DNA of 64,000 nt from Nitrososphaerales archaeon (GCA_030041295.1 JASHOD010000150.1:1-64000); one strand, 5' to 3'. Shown: positions 8,877 to 18,180, counted from the first letter of the stretch. Notes: a model not told the origin generated them from the letters alone. Numbers and translations: made by a program.

Positions 8877-10163
8877 TTGACAGACACGCTTTCAATCAAA
8901 GATAACCGCACGGGAAAAACTTACGAGATCCCCATACAGGACGACTCGATCCGTGCTATGGATCTGAGGCAGATCAAGGTTTCCGATTCTGATTTTGGTA
9001 TGATGTCATACGACCCCGCCTACCTCAACACGGCGTCGTGCAGAAGTAGCATCACGTTCATCGACGGAGAAAAGGGAATCCTGCGGTATAGAGGGTATCC
9101 GATCGAGGAACTCGCGGAGAAATGTGAGTACTTGGAAGTAGCCTATCTACTGATCCACGGGGAACTTCCAAACAAGAACCAGTACGAGGAATGGAAGCAC
9201 AATATCACCTACCATACGATGGTACACGAAAACGTGAAAAAATTACTCGAAGAGTTCAGGTACGACGCGCATCCGATGGGGATGCTCATCAGCGCGATTG
9301 CCGCGCTTTCGACCTTCTACCCGGACGTGAAGAACATCTTCGATGAAAATTCGCGGCGCTTGCAAATTTATAGACTGATTGGAAAAATGCCCACGCTCGC
9401 AGCCTACGCGTACAGACATTCTCAAGGAATGGCCTACGTTTACCCCAACAACGACCTCGAATACGCGGAGAATTTTCTCACTATGATGTACAAGCCTCCC
9501 GCGTCCTCAAACTATAAGGCAAATCCTGTCTTGTCGAAGGCGCTGGATGTCCTCTTCGTCCTGCACGCTGATCACGAGCAAAATGCGAGCACGAGCGCCA
9601 TGCGAGGAGTTGGAAGTACACACGCGGACCCGTTTAGTTCAGCGGCTGCGGCTACGGCTGCCCTGTATGGGCCGCTACACGGCGGGGCTAATGAGGAAGT
9701 GGTGCGGATGCTCGAGGAAATCGGATCGAAGGACAAAGTGCCGGAGATAATCAGGCAGGTCAAGGAAAAGAAGAGACTGCTCATGGGATTCGGGCACCGC
9801 GTTTATCGGAATTACGATCCGCGGGCAAGAATCGTAAAGAAGATCGCTGATGAAGTCTTCGCGGTAACCGGGCGAAACAAACTTTTGGACATCGCCCTTG
9901 AACTCGAAAAGGTTGCGCTCTCCGATGAATACTTCATTTCGAAGCACCTTTACCCCAACGTAGACTTTTACTCCGGGCTAATCTACCAGGCCATGGGGTT
10001 CCCGATGGACATCTTCCCCGTGTTATTCGCAATTCCGAGGATGTCCGGCTGGCTTGCGCAGTGGCAGGAGATGTTGGCCGATTCTGAACAGAAAATCTCC
10101 AGACCGAGGCAAATTTACACAGGCTACCCCGAGCGGCACCTTGATTCTACACCGCGGCAATAG
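8877..10163 (+). CDS. gltA: Citrate synthase
   Basis: Condenses oxaloacetate and acetyl-CoA to citrate. The catalytic residues are visible: His in GPLHGGANEEV, His in GFGHRVYRNYDPRA and Asp in YPNVDFYSG, plus the HADHEQNAST segment of the active-site helix. At 428 residues with an N-terminal beta-rich extension it is longer than the roughly 380-residue citrate synthases common in archaea and resembles the longer bacterial/eukaryal type; bacterial origin is possible. Start is TTG at 8877; the next Met, about residue 28, would remove conserved sequence. Pairs functionally with the nearby aconitase. Confidence 0.96.
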   Translation: MTDTLSIKDNRTGKTYEIPIQDDSIRAMDLRQIKVSDSDFGMMSYDPAYLNTASCRSSITFIDGEKGILRYRGYPIEELAEKCEYLEVAYLLIHGELPNKNQYEEWKHNITYHTMVHENVKKLLEEFRYDAHPMGMLISAIAALSTFYPDVKNIFDENSRRLQIYRLIGKMPTLAAYAYRHSQGMAYVYPNNDLEYAENFLTMMYKPPASSNYKANPVLSKALDVLFVLHADHEQNASTSAMRGVGSTHADPFSSAAAATAALYGPLHGGANEEVVRMLEEIGSKDKVPEIIRQVKEKKRLLMGFGHRVYRNYDPRARIVKKIADEVFAVTGRNKLLDIALELEKVALSDEYFISKHLYPNVDFYSGLIYQAMGFPMDIFPVLFAIPRMSGWLAQWQEMLADSEQKISRPRQIYTGYPERHLDSTPRQ

Positions 10164-10219
10164 ATCTTTTTCTCGAATTTTAATTGTCGTATCCACTGGA
10201 TGACTCGGTAATAATCATC

Positions 10220-10699
10220 ATGAAGTTCAAAATTCGTAAAGCCGCTTCAAGGGACTCGAAAGTATTTCTTGATCTAGTAAGGGCTCTCGCGGATTTTGAG
10301 AAACTTGAGCCTCCCTCGAAAGAGGCGCAAAGGAGACTAATCAGCGATACTTTCGGCAAGAAGAAAAGGTTGAATCTCCTGCTTGCGTTTTCCGATGGAA
10401 AAGCCGTAGCTTATGCATTGTACTTCTTCACCTATTCCTCCTTCCTCGCTAAACCGACACTGTACTTGGAGGATATTTTCGTTCTTGAAGAATTCCGCGG
10501 CATGGGGGTGGGAAAGAGTCTCTTTCTAAAACTAGTAAATGAAGCAAAGACGTTAGGTTGCGGAAGGATGGAGTGGGCCGTGCTGACTTGGAACAAAAAC
10601 GCGATAAGGTTCTACGAGGAATTGGGGGCGCGTAGAATGAGCGATTGGTACTATTATCGTTTGGATCAAAAAAGGATTGAAAGGTTAGCGCAGAAATAA
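10220..10699 (+). CDS. GNAT acetyltransferase, diamine (spermidine/spermine) acetyltransferase-like
   Basis: A GNAT-fold N-acetyltransferase. The layout matches SSAT-like enzymes: an N-terminal KIRKAASRDSKVFLDLVRAL helix, the LYLEDIFVLEEFRGMGVGKS acetyl-CoA binding region and the AVLTWNKNAIRFYEELGAR motif before the last strand. The likely substrate class is polyamines or related small amines, inferred from this resemblance. ATG 10220 was chosen over an in-frame TTG at 10184 because the fold begins directly after it. Its 3' end overlaps the convergent GNAT gene by 15 bases. Confidence 0.85.
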   Translation: MKFKIRKAASRDSKVFLDLVRALADFEKLEPPSKEAQRRLISDTFGKKKRLNLLLAFSDGKAVAYALYFFTYSSFLAKPTLYLEDIFVLEEFRGMGVGKSLFLKLVNEAKTLGCGRMEWAVLTWNKNAIRFYEELGARRMSDWYYYRLDQKRIERLAQK

Positions 10700-11239
10700 A
10701 CTCATTACGATTTCGTCTGCGTATTTCCCTTTCAATATGAACTGTTTCTTCAAGACTCCCTCTATTCTAAATCCAAATTTCTTGTACAATTTTATTGCCC
10801 GCTTGTTCGTCGAAGATATGCTGAGCGAGATCTTCGCAATTTCCTTTCGAGCCTTCGCCCACCCCAAGGCGTAGTCCATCAGAGCGTTTCCCAGACCGTC
10901 TTCTCTTAACTCCTCGATCACACTCATTCCCAAGTAAAGGACGTGTCTCATCTTCTTCACTTCGCGCTGCGGCACAAGGGTCAAACTCCCGACAATCCCT
11001 ACACCTTTTTCGAAATCAGCCACAATCGACAAATTCCTTGGATTTTTCATAGTGGCCAAGATTCGATTCTTCTGTGCTTTGGACACTTTTTTCGTCGCAA
11101 CATAAATTTCTTCGTCTGCCACTCTTTGGAAGTTCCTGAGCAAAACTTCAAGATCTCCCGGGAGCGCCCGCCTTACGACAAACTCTCGCCCGTCCTTTGT
11201 CGTGTATTTTCTCTGGGACTTGCCTTTCAACAATTGCAC
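10685..11239 (-). CDS. GNAT family N-acetyltransferase
   Basis: A 184-residue GNAT protein with the acetyl-CoA pyrophosphate loop at ELREDGLGNALMDYAL (about residues 111-126) and the SSTNKRAIKLYKKFGFRIEG motif (about 141-160) of RimI/PhnO-like enzymes. Substrate unknown. It ends convergent with, and overlapping, the SSAT-like gene; the overlap means the two transcripts share antisense 3' ends. Confidence 0.85.
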   Translation of the reverse strand: MQLLKGKSQRKYTTKDGREFVVRRALPGDLEVLLRNFQRVADEEIYVATKKVSKAQKNRILATMKNPRNLSIVADFEKGVGIVGSLTLVPQREVKKMRHVLYLGMSVIEELREDGLGNALMDYALGWAKARKEIAKISLSISSTNKRAIKLYKKFGFRIEGVLKKQFILKGKYADEIVMSLFLR

Positions 11240-11329
11240 GCCGCGTTGTCCGAGTGTAACTTTTACACATAAGTAGTTCTGGTTGCCTAGTGGAGGAAAG
11301 GAAGAATTGGATCCGCGGCGCGAACGTAT

Positions 11330-12622
11330 TTGCAGGAAAAGTCAACAAGCGATCAAAGCAGTCGAGGAATTTTTCGAAACCGAAACTTTCTAGACTATCT
11401 CGCTGTGTATCTCACGTCGAGTTCTGCGTTTCAGGTCGCAAGCGTCGGCTTGATCTGGATAGTCTATGCGATTACTAAGTCCGCCTTAGATGTCGCGATT
11501 GTGGGAATAGCTAATACTGTTTCGACAATAATAGTTACACTTCCGGCAGGGGTTTGGATCGACAGAATTGAACGTCGGTTCCTGTTATTAGTTTCGAATG
11601 TGATCAGCGTCGCATGCTTGCTGCTTCTGACGTTGCTAGATGGAATTAATCGTTTCGAAATAACCCTAGTCGTTGCAATAGTGGTGGTATGGGCTGGAGC
11701 TGGGGAACTGCAACGCTCGACGAGATATGCAGTACTACCTGATCTGGTGAGCACAAACGAGCTTTTGAATGCAAATGGAGTTACGCAATCAAGTTTTCAA
11801 ATCGTAAATTCGATTTCAACAGTGTTAGGCGGTGGCCTTATAGTGATCGCCGGGGTTATAGTTACATTTGTGTTCGGCGTACTGGGATACGGTGCTGCTG
11901 CAATATTTTCAGGATTTCTATTTTACAGATTTCGGAGCGGCCAGAAGTTTCGAGGCGCCACCAGCACACAGACACCGCCAAATCATAATATGAGAAGAGA
12001 AATCGTTGAAGGATTTCGCTGGCTGATTACTCAGCGAGGACTATTCAGTATCTCGATACTCGCTTTGATCTCTAACTTTCTCTTTGGCATACCCATTTAT
12101 TTTCTTGTTATCTACGTAACAAGTTCGTTAAAGGCGGGGGCGTTCATCTATGGCGCGATCCTCGCGCTGTTTGCAGCTGGAACGGGAGCTGGATCGCTAC
12201 TCGCGTCGCGTACACCAAAGGCACTTCAGTATGCAGGCAAGGTAAACATCCTGTGCTGGGTCACACTCGGAGGCGCTATGCTCCTTGTTCTTGCATTATT
12301 TCGATCTACACCGATTGCGTTGATTGCTTCATTGAGCATAGGGATAGGACTGGGATTTGGAAATAACATCTGGCTCACTGCGGCGCAGAACTTAGTACCG
12401 CCCGAGATGAGAGGTCGATACTTTGCGATAGACGGACTCCTCAGTTTCGTAGGCGGGCCTCCATCAATTGCGGTTGGAGGGATTCTAATCACTTTAATTG
12501 GAATAAATAGCGTCTTTGAGCTAAGTGGCATACTACTCCTGTTGTCGGCCCTTGGGCTCAGTTTCATCAGAAGCCTGTGGCGTTTGGATGGCCGCTCTAA
12601 AGAGCCTACGACGACAATGTAG
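11330..12622 (+). CDS. MFS transporter, EntS/macrolide-efflux (MFS_3) type
   Basis: About 12 membrane helices with the MFS_3 hallmarks: the N-terminal FRNRNFLDYLAVYLTSSSAF segment, the GVWIDRIERR loop between helices 2 and 3 and the PDLVSTNELLNANGVTQS motif after helix 4. This class exports antibiotics, siderophores or other small molecules. Start TTG at 11330; no earlier in-frame alternative fits better. It stands alone, with no adjacent biosynthetic or regulator gene. Confidence 0.85.
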   Translation: MQEKSTSDQSSRGIFRNRNFLDYLAVYLTSSSAFQVASVGLIWIVYAITKSALDVAIVGIANTVSTIIVTLPAGVWIDRIERRFLLLVSNVISVACLLLLTLLDGINRFEITLVVAIVVVWAGAGELQRSTRYAVLPDLVSTNELLNANGVTQSSFQIVNSISTVLGGGLIVIAGVIVTFVFGVLGYGAAAIFSGFLFYRFRSGQKFRGATSTQTPPNHNMRREIVEGFRWLITQRGLFSISILALISNFLFGIPIYFLVIYVTSSLKAGAFIYGAILALFAAGTGAGSLLASRTPKALQYAGKVNILCWVTLGGAMLLVLALFRSTPIALIASLSIGIGLGFGNNIWLTAAQNLVPPEMRGRYFAIDGLLSFVGGPPSIAVGGILITLIGINSVFELSGILLLLSALGLSFIRSLWRLDGRSKEPTTTM

Positions 12623-12734
12623 TAGGCTATCTATTGAAAAAATCTACAAGTATCAAAACGGGCTGAAAAAGAATCGTCTGATCCTTCACTTTTCTTGTTA
12701 GGCTTTATCTTTCAAAGGAAAAGTGTTGTTGACT

Positions 12735-12746
12735 GTATAAGTATAA
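12735..12746 (+). promoter_or_regulatory. TATA-box candidate upstream of the nucleotidyltransferase
   Basis: The AT-rich stretch GTATAAGTATAAA lies about 25-35 bases before the GTG/ATG start at 12769/12778, the spacing of an archaeal TATA box with a leaderless or nearly leaderless transcript. Confidence 0.4.
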
Positions 12747-12768
12747 AGGCAGGAGCATTTCTGAACGC

Positions 12769-13362
12769 GTGCAATTTATGATCGAGGAGAATCCGGTTCT
12801 CGCTAAAAGACTAGAGAAAACTTTGGCGAAGAATAACATTATCACGGAGATAATGAAGCGAGCTCCTGATCTTGGGATTCCTAATTGGTATCTGGTCGCT
12901 GGCTGCGTCGCTCAAACAGTTTGGAACGAGCTACACGATTTCCCTCTGGCTTCAAACATCAGAGACTACGATCTAGTTTACTACGACGACTAGGATTTAT
13001 CCTACGACGCGGAAGACCAAATTATCAAGAGGTCTTCGAAAGTCTTCTCTGGCATCCTTGCTATGATCGAAATCAGGAACGAGGCTCGGGTTCATCTTTG
13101 GTACGAGAAACGGTTCGGGCACCCTATTGTTCCATACAAATCGGTTGAAGATGCGATCTCTTCGTTTCACTGTACTGCGACAGTTATTGGAATAAGGAAT
13201 GATGAAAACGGGAATTTTACCTACTATGCGCCTTTCGGTCTCGAAGATCTTTTCTCATTAGTAATAAGGCCGAACAAGCGTCCGGCGAGGAAGGAAGTCT
13301 ACATGGAAAAGGCAGAGCGCTGGGTCAAGATCTGGCCGAATTTGAAAGTAATTCCTTGGTAG
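12769..13362 (+). pseudogene. Nucleotidyltransferase family (COG3575, NTP_transf_6) interrupted by an in-frame TAG
   Basis: Two reading-frame pieces, 12769-12993 and 12994-13362, are in the same frame and join to a family-length protein of 198 codons, separated only by one TAG at 12991-12993. The first piece carries NWYLVAGCVAQTVWNELH and NIRDYDLVYYDD; the second resumes with DLSYDAEDQIIKR and contains ARVHLWYEKRFG, a TAT(V)IG segment and APFGLEDLFSLVIRPNK, all typical of the family. From family pattern the lost residue is probably Ser, so a single C-to-A change (TCG to TAG) could explain the stop. Many intact neighbours end in TAG, so the codon is not generally reassigned. Confidence 0.8.
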
Positions 13363-13381
13363 GAAAAAATTGTGGAAAGGA

Positions 13382-13396
13382 GGTTCTCGGAGAACC
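13382..13396. repeat. Short perfect inverted repeat between convergent genes
   Basis: GGTTCTC and GAGAACC are exact inverted copies around one central G. It sits between the interrupted nucleotidyltransferase and the convergent small membrane-protein gene. There is no T-run after it, so its role (transcript end structure or protein site) is open. Confidence 0.35.
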
Positions 13397-13435
13397 CCAA
13401 TCCATGAATTTCTGCTTTCTGAATCGTGCTCTCCT

Positions 13436-13579
13436 TTAGCTGCCCTGGCCGCCGCCGATCTCGTCGAGGAAAGGTGGCTTCACGGAAATATGACCGGTGT
13501 GTGCTGCGACGACGACTGTCGCTACTGCCGAAAGAGCTAGGATTCCTAGTCGGATTTTTTCATCGATAGTCATGAACAT
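13436..13579 (-). CDS. Small single-helix membrane protein, 47 residues
   Basis: Translating the minus strand from ATG at 13579 gives 47 residues: a charged start (MFMTIDEKIR), a hydrophobic helix LGILALSAVATVVVAA (about 11-26), then a short tail with KPPFLDEIGGGQ. The ordered charge-helix-tail layout and its own AT-rich upstream region suggest a real small protein rather than chance, but I cannot name a family. An alternative start is the ATG two codons later. Confidence 0.5.
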   Translation of the reverse strand: MFMTIDEKIRLGILALSAVATVVVAAHTGHISVKPPFLDEIGGGQGS

Positions 13580-13655
13580 GGAGCCAAGATACAGAGTACA
13601 AATACATTATGCTTTTCCCTGAAATACTGTACTATATAGGATAGAATTTAACTAA

Positions 13656-13865
13656 ATGAATATCCAGATCACGGTTTATAGTCACCAAATGTCTAGCGGA
13701 GGGACCAAGGTCGTCATCACACCTAAACAGAGAAGAAAGCTCGAGGAAGTCTTTGGCGAGAAAGGGACAGCAATCGTGATTGCTCATATTGACGAACTAG
13801 AGGAGACTTTTGGATCCGCAGCCGTCGTTATTCGTGGTTTAATTGACAAAGAAGAAGAAGATTGA
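13656..13865 (+). CDS. Small hypothetical protein, 69 residues
   Basis: A short, charged, soluble protein without membrane helix or cysteine. It holds KVVITPKQRRKLEEVFGEKG and ends in a Lys/Glu-rich tail. An AT-rich stretch with TATATAGG lies about 25 bases before the ATG, so transcription as an independent small gene is plausible. No family recognised. Confidence 0.5.
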   Translation: MNIQITVYSHQMSSGGTKVVITPKQRRKLEEVFGEKGTAIVIAHIDELEETFGSAAVVIRGLIDKEEED

Positions 13866-13969
13866 AGAAATTGCTGATTTCGATGTAGGTTTCAATTTGT
13901 GTATGAGGGGGCCAGCGCACGAATAATCTTTTAGGTTTTGAAAAACAGAACAAGTGGTGAATTCTTACT

Positions 13970-15076
13970 TTGCGAACGCCTAACAAGGATGCCGCCGATT
14001 TTCTGACGAAGATTACCCCATACGTGGGGCAGGACGGCGCGAGGAATTTGAACCTGATTTCAAGAGAGCTCGCAATCCCCTACCAGACACTTTGGACACG
14101 CATGATGAATTTGAAGAACGACGGCATCAGTGTTTCCCCTACTCCAGACTATGACAAGATCGGACTCGAGCGGGCGAGGGTCTTCTTCAGATTGGACCCA
14201 TCAGTTAAGGAGATCAAACCCTTCTTCGGCGGTTTGCATCAAAGCGCCGGTTTGAAACTGTACGCAAGATCTTTGGACAACCATATCTTTGACTGCGAGT
14301 TCACGATACCTCGAGGGACTCTTGGAGAGTTGAGCAAGTTGCTTGACAAGTTCGTGGATCTCGATCTAACACGGGACGTCGAGGTGAAAAAAATTCTTTG
14401 GAAGGATGTCCTGATGCTAAAGACTGAGTTCTACGATTATTCAAAGCACGAATGGGACGTCGATTTTTCAAAGTTAATTGGGGATCCCTCGAAGGTCTCG
14501 ATACCGGAGAGGAGCGAGCCAGAACGATTCGATTACAATGATTTGATTTTCATAAAAGAGATGGAGATGGATGCTTGGATCAAGCTCGTGGATCTTGCGA
14601 AGAAGGCAAATCTCCAGGTAGGCGACGCGGCTTATCACTTCAATAAACACGTGATGGGAAAGGGTCTCATCAAGTATTTCCGCCTAAAGTGGAGCGGGAC
14701 TAGGAAAGCCTGGCTCAAGCACTCGGTCGTTTTCAACACATACATATTCAGGGATATTTCAGACGAGGATGTGCGCCACGCAATGTCGGTGTTGACTTCG
14801 TCACCTTTTGTATGGACGCACACGAGGATGGAAGACGGGACATACATGGCTGAAGTGGTTCTTCCTCTCTCTCAATATTGGGAAGGGAGGCAGTATGTTT
14901 CTTCACATCTGCGGGCTCTCGACCTAGCTCCTCAGCTCTTGGAGAAAGATTGGTCCTGCGTCTCGACTTACACGATTCCGTATTTGCTCTACAATAGGGA
15001 GAAATCGAGATGGGAATTCACCGCGGAAAATGCCCTGAATTATACGCTCCAGATGATCAAGACGTATTCGCAGTAG
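13970..15076 (+). CDS. Putative transcriptional regulator with two helix-turn-helix halves
   Basis: A 368-residue soluble protein. An N-terminal HTH (about residues 25-65, NLNLISRELAIPYQTLWTRM) reads like an Lrp/AsnC DNA-binding domain, and a second HTH-like unit (about 205-242, VDLAKKANLQVGDAAYHFNKH) follows a mixed alpha/beta region, as in archaeal two-part regulators. Ligand unknown. Start TTG at 13970 is supported by a GGTGA Shine-Dalgarno sequence at 13956-13960, nine bases upstream. The gene stands alone. Confidence 0.6.
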   Translation: MRTPNKDAADFLTKITPYVGQDGARNLNLISRELAIPYQTLWTRMMNLKNDGISVSPTPDYDKIGLERARVFFRLDPSVKEIKPFFGGLHQSAGLKLYARSLDNHIFDCEFTIPRGTLGELSKLLDKFVDLDLTRDVEVKKILWKDVLMLKTEFYDYSKHEWDVDFSKLIGDPSKVSIPERSEPERFDYNDLIFIKEMEMDAWIKLVDLAKKANLQVGDAAYHFNKHVMGKGLIKYFRLKWSGTRKAWLKHSVVFNTYIFRDISDEDVRHAMSVLTSSPFVWTHTRMEDGTYMAEVVLPLSQYWEGRQYVSSHLRALDLAPQLLEKDWSCVSTYTIPYLLYNREKSRWEFTAENALNYTLQMIKTYSQ

Positions 15077-15133
15077 CCCGTAAATCAACGAGATCAAGGC
15101 CGATGAATCAGACAGCCGAATTTTGGCGCAATG

Positions 15134-15736
15134 TCAAATCACAAAGAGCCGTATTATTTTGCTTTCCTCGATCTCCTTCAAATTTCTCTTCAAGCTTTCT
15201 ATGCTGATTTCGTAGTACGATTTGTCATCCCAACCATCGAGCTTCGAAAGCGCCCTCGGAATCATGCCGAGACAAACCTCATTTTCATTCCTTTGGTAGT
15301 GAACGAGAGCTGATGCGGCGAGGATAATTCCCTGTTGTACGTCCTTCTCCTTTCCTTTAGGTTCCCCGCGCCAGATTTGTTCGAGTGTCTCGTGGCACTC
15401 CCAAAACCTTTGCTCGTTGAAAAGCTCTGCCGACGCTCTCACAACTTTCGCTTTTTCCTGTGCTGTCGGAGCTTGATCCGATTGTACCTCGCCTGGCCGG
15501 AGGTCGCGCTCGCCTAGTTTCTTTCCAAATTTCGATTCTAGTTTTGTGATGGTTTCATCTTTCATATTTGGATCTCTTGCGTAAAGATCAAACTCTAGTG
15601 CTTTCTCCGATACCCGCAGATTCTTTATGACGGAACCAAACTCGTCAGAGCTCTTTCTAAGATCGACTAGAACTCGGACAGTGTCTCTTGGGGCATTTCC
15701 GCGCGAATTTTCTAATCGTACAAGATACCGGTGCAA
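15134..15736 (-). CDS. DUF309 domain protein
   Basis: The C-terminal half (about residues 105-170) carries the DUF309 signature: FWECHETLEQIWR followed by QQGIILAASALVHYQR, an all-alpha fold with a conserved HE pair. The N-terminal half (1-95) has mixed charged sequence without a known domain. Biochemical function of DUF309 is not established. Start TTG at 15736. Convergent with the regulator gene to the left. Confidence 0.8.
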   Translation of the reverse strand: MHRYLVRLENSRGNAPRDTVRVLVDLRKSSDEFGSVIKNLRVSEKALEFDLYARDPNMKDETITKLESKFGKKLGERDLRPGEVQSDQAPTAQEKAKVVRASAELFNEQRFWECHETLEQIWRGEPKGKEKDVQQGIILAASALVHYQRNENEVCLGMIPRALSKLDGWDDKSYYEISIESLKRNLKEIEESKIIRLFVI

Positions 15737-16137
15737 GAAAGTATATTCGGGCCTAACTACTAAAAATCAGACGCGCCCCTAATTTTAACATTGTACTGTC
15801 GTGCAGGGTGCGTACCCAACTTGGTGGTCCATCCCTTGTTGTATGAGTTTTTGGTTCTACTGCTTCCCATCGTGATTCTGATCACTTGCTCAACCCGGTT
15901 AGAAATCAGGATCTCAGATCGTCACAGAGCGAACGCAATTTCTCCGATAATTGAGAATACTCTAATTGTCCCAAATACAAGCGTCCAAGACTCTCCAAAC
16001 GCCAGCAGCATCGGTCGATAAATAATCGAGTCTGAGATTGTTTTCAATCATCGTATTCGCCTAACAGGAACTACGCCAAGATCTGGAAGGGTTTTAATAG
16101 CATAAGCCGGACTTTTGAAACTTCAGAGCTCTTCCTT
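15737..16137. other. Intergenic region between divergent genes
   Basis: No convincing gene. It holds the promoters of DUF309 (minus) and of the GT2 gene (plus). A TATA-like TTTTAATA at about 16091-16098 lies about 40 bases before the TTG start of the GT2 gene. Confidence 0.4.
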
Positions 16138-17544
16138 TTGAGCGCCGTAACAACAACAACCGTGCTTTACTATCTCGCCGTATTTCTTTGGCTTGCATAC
16201 CTGCCGGTTGCAGTTATTTTCCTTAAAGGTTGGTTCAAGAACAGAAAGCGTTACGTAAACACTAACCTGACGCGCATACACAACGACCCCTTCATTATTT
16301 TTCAAATTATGACACGTTCTGCTAGAGCGTCAGACGTTGTGCGACGAGGAATAGAGTCGATTCATTCCTCGTGCAAGGGAATCTCTTATTCCGACTATTC
16401 AATTTGCGTCGTGACGGAAGATCCCCAAGACATGGATTATATCGGCGGGACAGCACGAGTCCTCGTCGTCCCCGTGGGCTACAAGACAAAGAGCGGAGCG
16501 ATTAGAAAAGCCAGAGCACTGCAATACGCTGTCGAACTGAGGCGTTCCCAAGGTGACGATATCGGAAAGCGCAAGTGGATATTTCATATGGATGAAGAGA
16601 GTGTGGTGACAGAGCAGACAGTGCTCTCGCTTTTGGCATTTATCAGGGAGGGCAAGGGATTACTCTCAGAGGGTCCAATAGCATACCCGCTCAAGATGAA
16701 CCAGTCAAATCGCTTGGCGTTCCTCACCGATTCGATCAGGCCCTTCCAGTGTTACGATTGTGTGTCTTACATGAATAATCCTCCTCCGATGTACATGCAT
16801 GGCAGTAATTTGCTTGTCCGAAGCGACGTCGAAGATCGCGTCGGTTGGGACCACGGCAAGTCCCTAGCCGAAGATCAGCTCTTCGGGGTCAAGGCGCATG
16901 AAATGTTCGGAAATATATTCGGATGGCACGGAGGAATCTTACTCGAACAGCCGCCGCTTACTCTGCGTGATCATTTTAAACAAAGGAGGAGATGGATCTT
17001 CGGCACGTTGCAGAACCTAAAGTATCTCCCCACGAAAATGAAACTCAGGATATATCTACGGTCAGCGACGACTTGGCTGGGCTTCCTCTCCGCGATGGCT
17101 TCGATCGGATTGAGTGTCTATTACTTCTACCTTTATGCCCTACCTTATTTCTTTGAACTGCTAAGGCTGAACTATCGCGTCAACAACCAGAACGCGATCT
17201 CGCTAGTTGCGTCGCCGCAGGAGGTAGCGCTCTTCCTCCAAAGCTTCGTTAGTGGTCGTTACGTATTCTCCTGGGATTCGATGGTTTCTGGACTCGCAAC
17301 TCTGTTCTTTGGGGCGAGTTTGATACTTGCCTCTGTTATCTGGGCGATATCTTACCAAGTCGGGCTAAAGCAGAACTTGAAATTTGGCAATTATAGTATA
17401 AGAGAAAGGCTCGGCCTGCATGCAGAGCAACTGGTACTGGGCCCGCTAATAGGTTTCATCGAGACTTTCCCTTCTCTATACGCAATCGTTGAATTCCATG
17501 TCCTTCGCAAGAAATTTGCAGATTTCGAGCTCATTGCAAAGTAA
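16138..17544 (+). CDS. Membrane glycosyltransferase family 2
   Basis: A processive-type GT2 enzyme of the cellulose synthase/egghead-mannosyltransferase class that adds sugars from nucleotide-sugars to a lipid or glycan acceptor at the membrane. An N-terminal helix (about 8-30), the catalytic domain with FHMDEES (DxD-like), EDQLFG and the acceptor-site QRRRWIFG, then three or four C-terminal helices. Start TTG at 16138; TM1 begins right after it. The gene is followed by a convergent four-helix membrane protein. Sugar and acceptor cannot be read from sequence. Confidence 0.88.
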   Translation: MSAVTTTTVLYYLAVFLWLAYLPVAVIFLKGWFKNRKRYVNTNLTRIHNDPFIIFQIMTRSARASDVVRRGIESIHSSCKGISYSDYSICVVTEDPQDMDYIGGTARVLVVPVGYKTKSGAIRKARALQYAVELRRSQGDDIGKRKWIFHMDEESVVTEQTVLSLLAFIREGKGLLSEGPIAYPLKMNQSNRLAFLTDSIRPFQCYDCVSYMNNPPPMYMHGSNLLVRSDVEDRVGWDHGKSLAEDQLFGVKAHEMFGNIFGWHGGILLEQPPLTLRDHFKQRRRWIFGTLQNLKYLPTKMKLRIYLRSATTWLGFLSAMASIGLSVYYFYLYALPYFFELLRLNYRVNNQNAISLVASPQEVALFLQSFVSGRYVFSWDSMVSGLATLFFGASLILASVIWAISYQVGLKQNLKFGNYSIRERLGLHAEQLVLGPLIGFIETFPSLYAIVEFHVLRKKFADFELIAK

Positions 17545-17573
17545 ACTCCAAGAAAAGGGCAGCGGCGAGACGC

Positions 17574-18020
17574 TTAGATTACTACATTCACGACGAAAGT
17601 AACGACGTAAAACCCGATGATGGTATACACCCATTCATGGTGCAAGATTACGTTCTGCCCGATTCTCGGCCACATCTTATCTCCAAGGAAATCAATTACC
17701 ATGCATATACCTGCGACAATGGAGACAGACACCACACGAAAATACATGTCGTTCCATATCATCTGAACGTAGCCGAGTAAGATCAGAGAAGCGAAAAACA
17801 GGTAAAATCCTGGTATGAATAGATAGATCCAAACATGATGAATTCTATGCCCCCTGATGTAGAAGGGTTTCGCGTATCCTCTATGGAACAAATACGTTCC
17901 TAGCTTGTCTGTGAGGATGGTCGCGGCAAGTACTACGATGAATCCGACCATCATTCCGAGGTGAAAGGCAAGAGGGTCATGAAAATCCGGCGGGGATGGA
18001 TTGCCGAAAGATATGCCCAA
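17574..18020 (-). CDS. Four-helix membrane protein with paired histidines
   Basis: 148 residues with about four membrane helices. Conserved-looking His clusters, RGHRIHH between helices 1 and 2 and ILHHEW before helix 4, face the same side and recall the metal-binding histidines of membrane di-iron hydroxylases, but the protein is too short for that family. Function unknown; convergent with the GT2 gene. Confidence 0.6.
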   Translation of the reverse strand: MGISFGNPSPPDFHDPLAFHLGMMVGFIVVLAATILTDKLGTYLFHRGYAKPFYIRGHRIHHVWIYLFIPGFYLFFASLILLGYVQMIWNDMYFRVVSVSIVAGICMVIDFLGDKMWPRIGQNVILHHEWVYTIIGFYVVTFVVNVVI

Positions 18021-18180
18021 TTAACCTTTAACCGTCGTTGTCGTTCTATGCACGGGCTGCTTCTGCTATTTTAGCCATATGGTAATAGTTTTTCAGATTC
18101 TCTTGAACTCTCGAATCTGTCCAGACGTTCCAAAGTTATGATGAAATCGAACCCAGAGTGCTTTGATGCAGCTAATAAAA

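Noticed and set aside
12991-12993. TAG as a pyrrolysine codon
   Set aside because: No pyrrolysine genes are visible in the window and many intact neighbours end in TAG; a nonsense mutation is simpler.
13382-13396. Hairpin as an intrinsic terminator
   Set aside because: No T-run follows it and archaeal termination rarely needs a hairpin, so I list it only as a repeat.
15791-16021. 76-codon frame between DUF309 and the GT2 gene
   Set aside because: No recognisable domain, biased composition, no supporting start signal.
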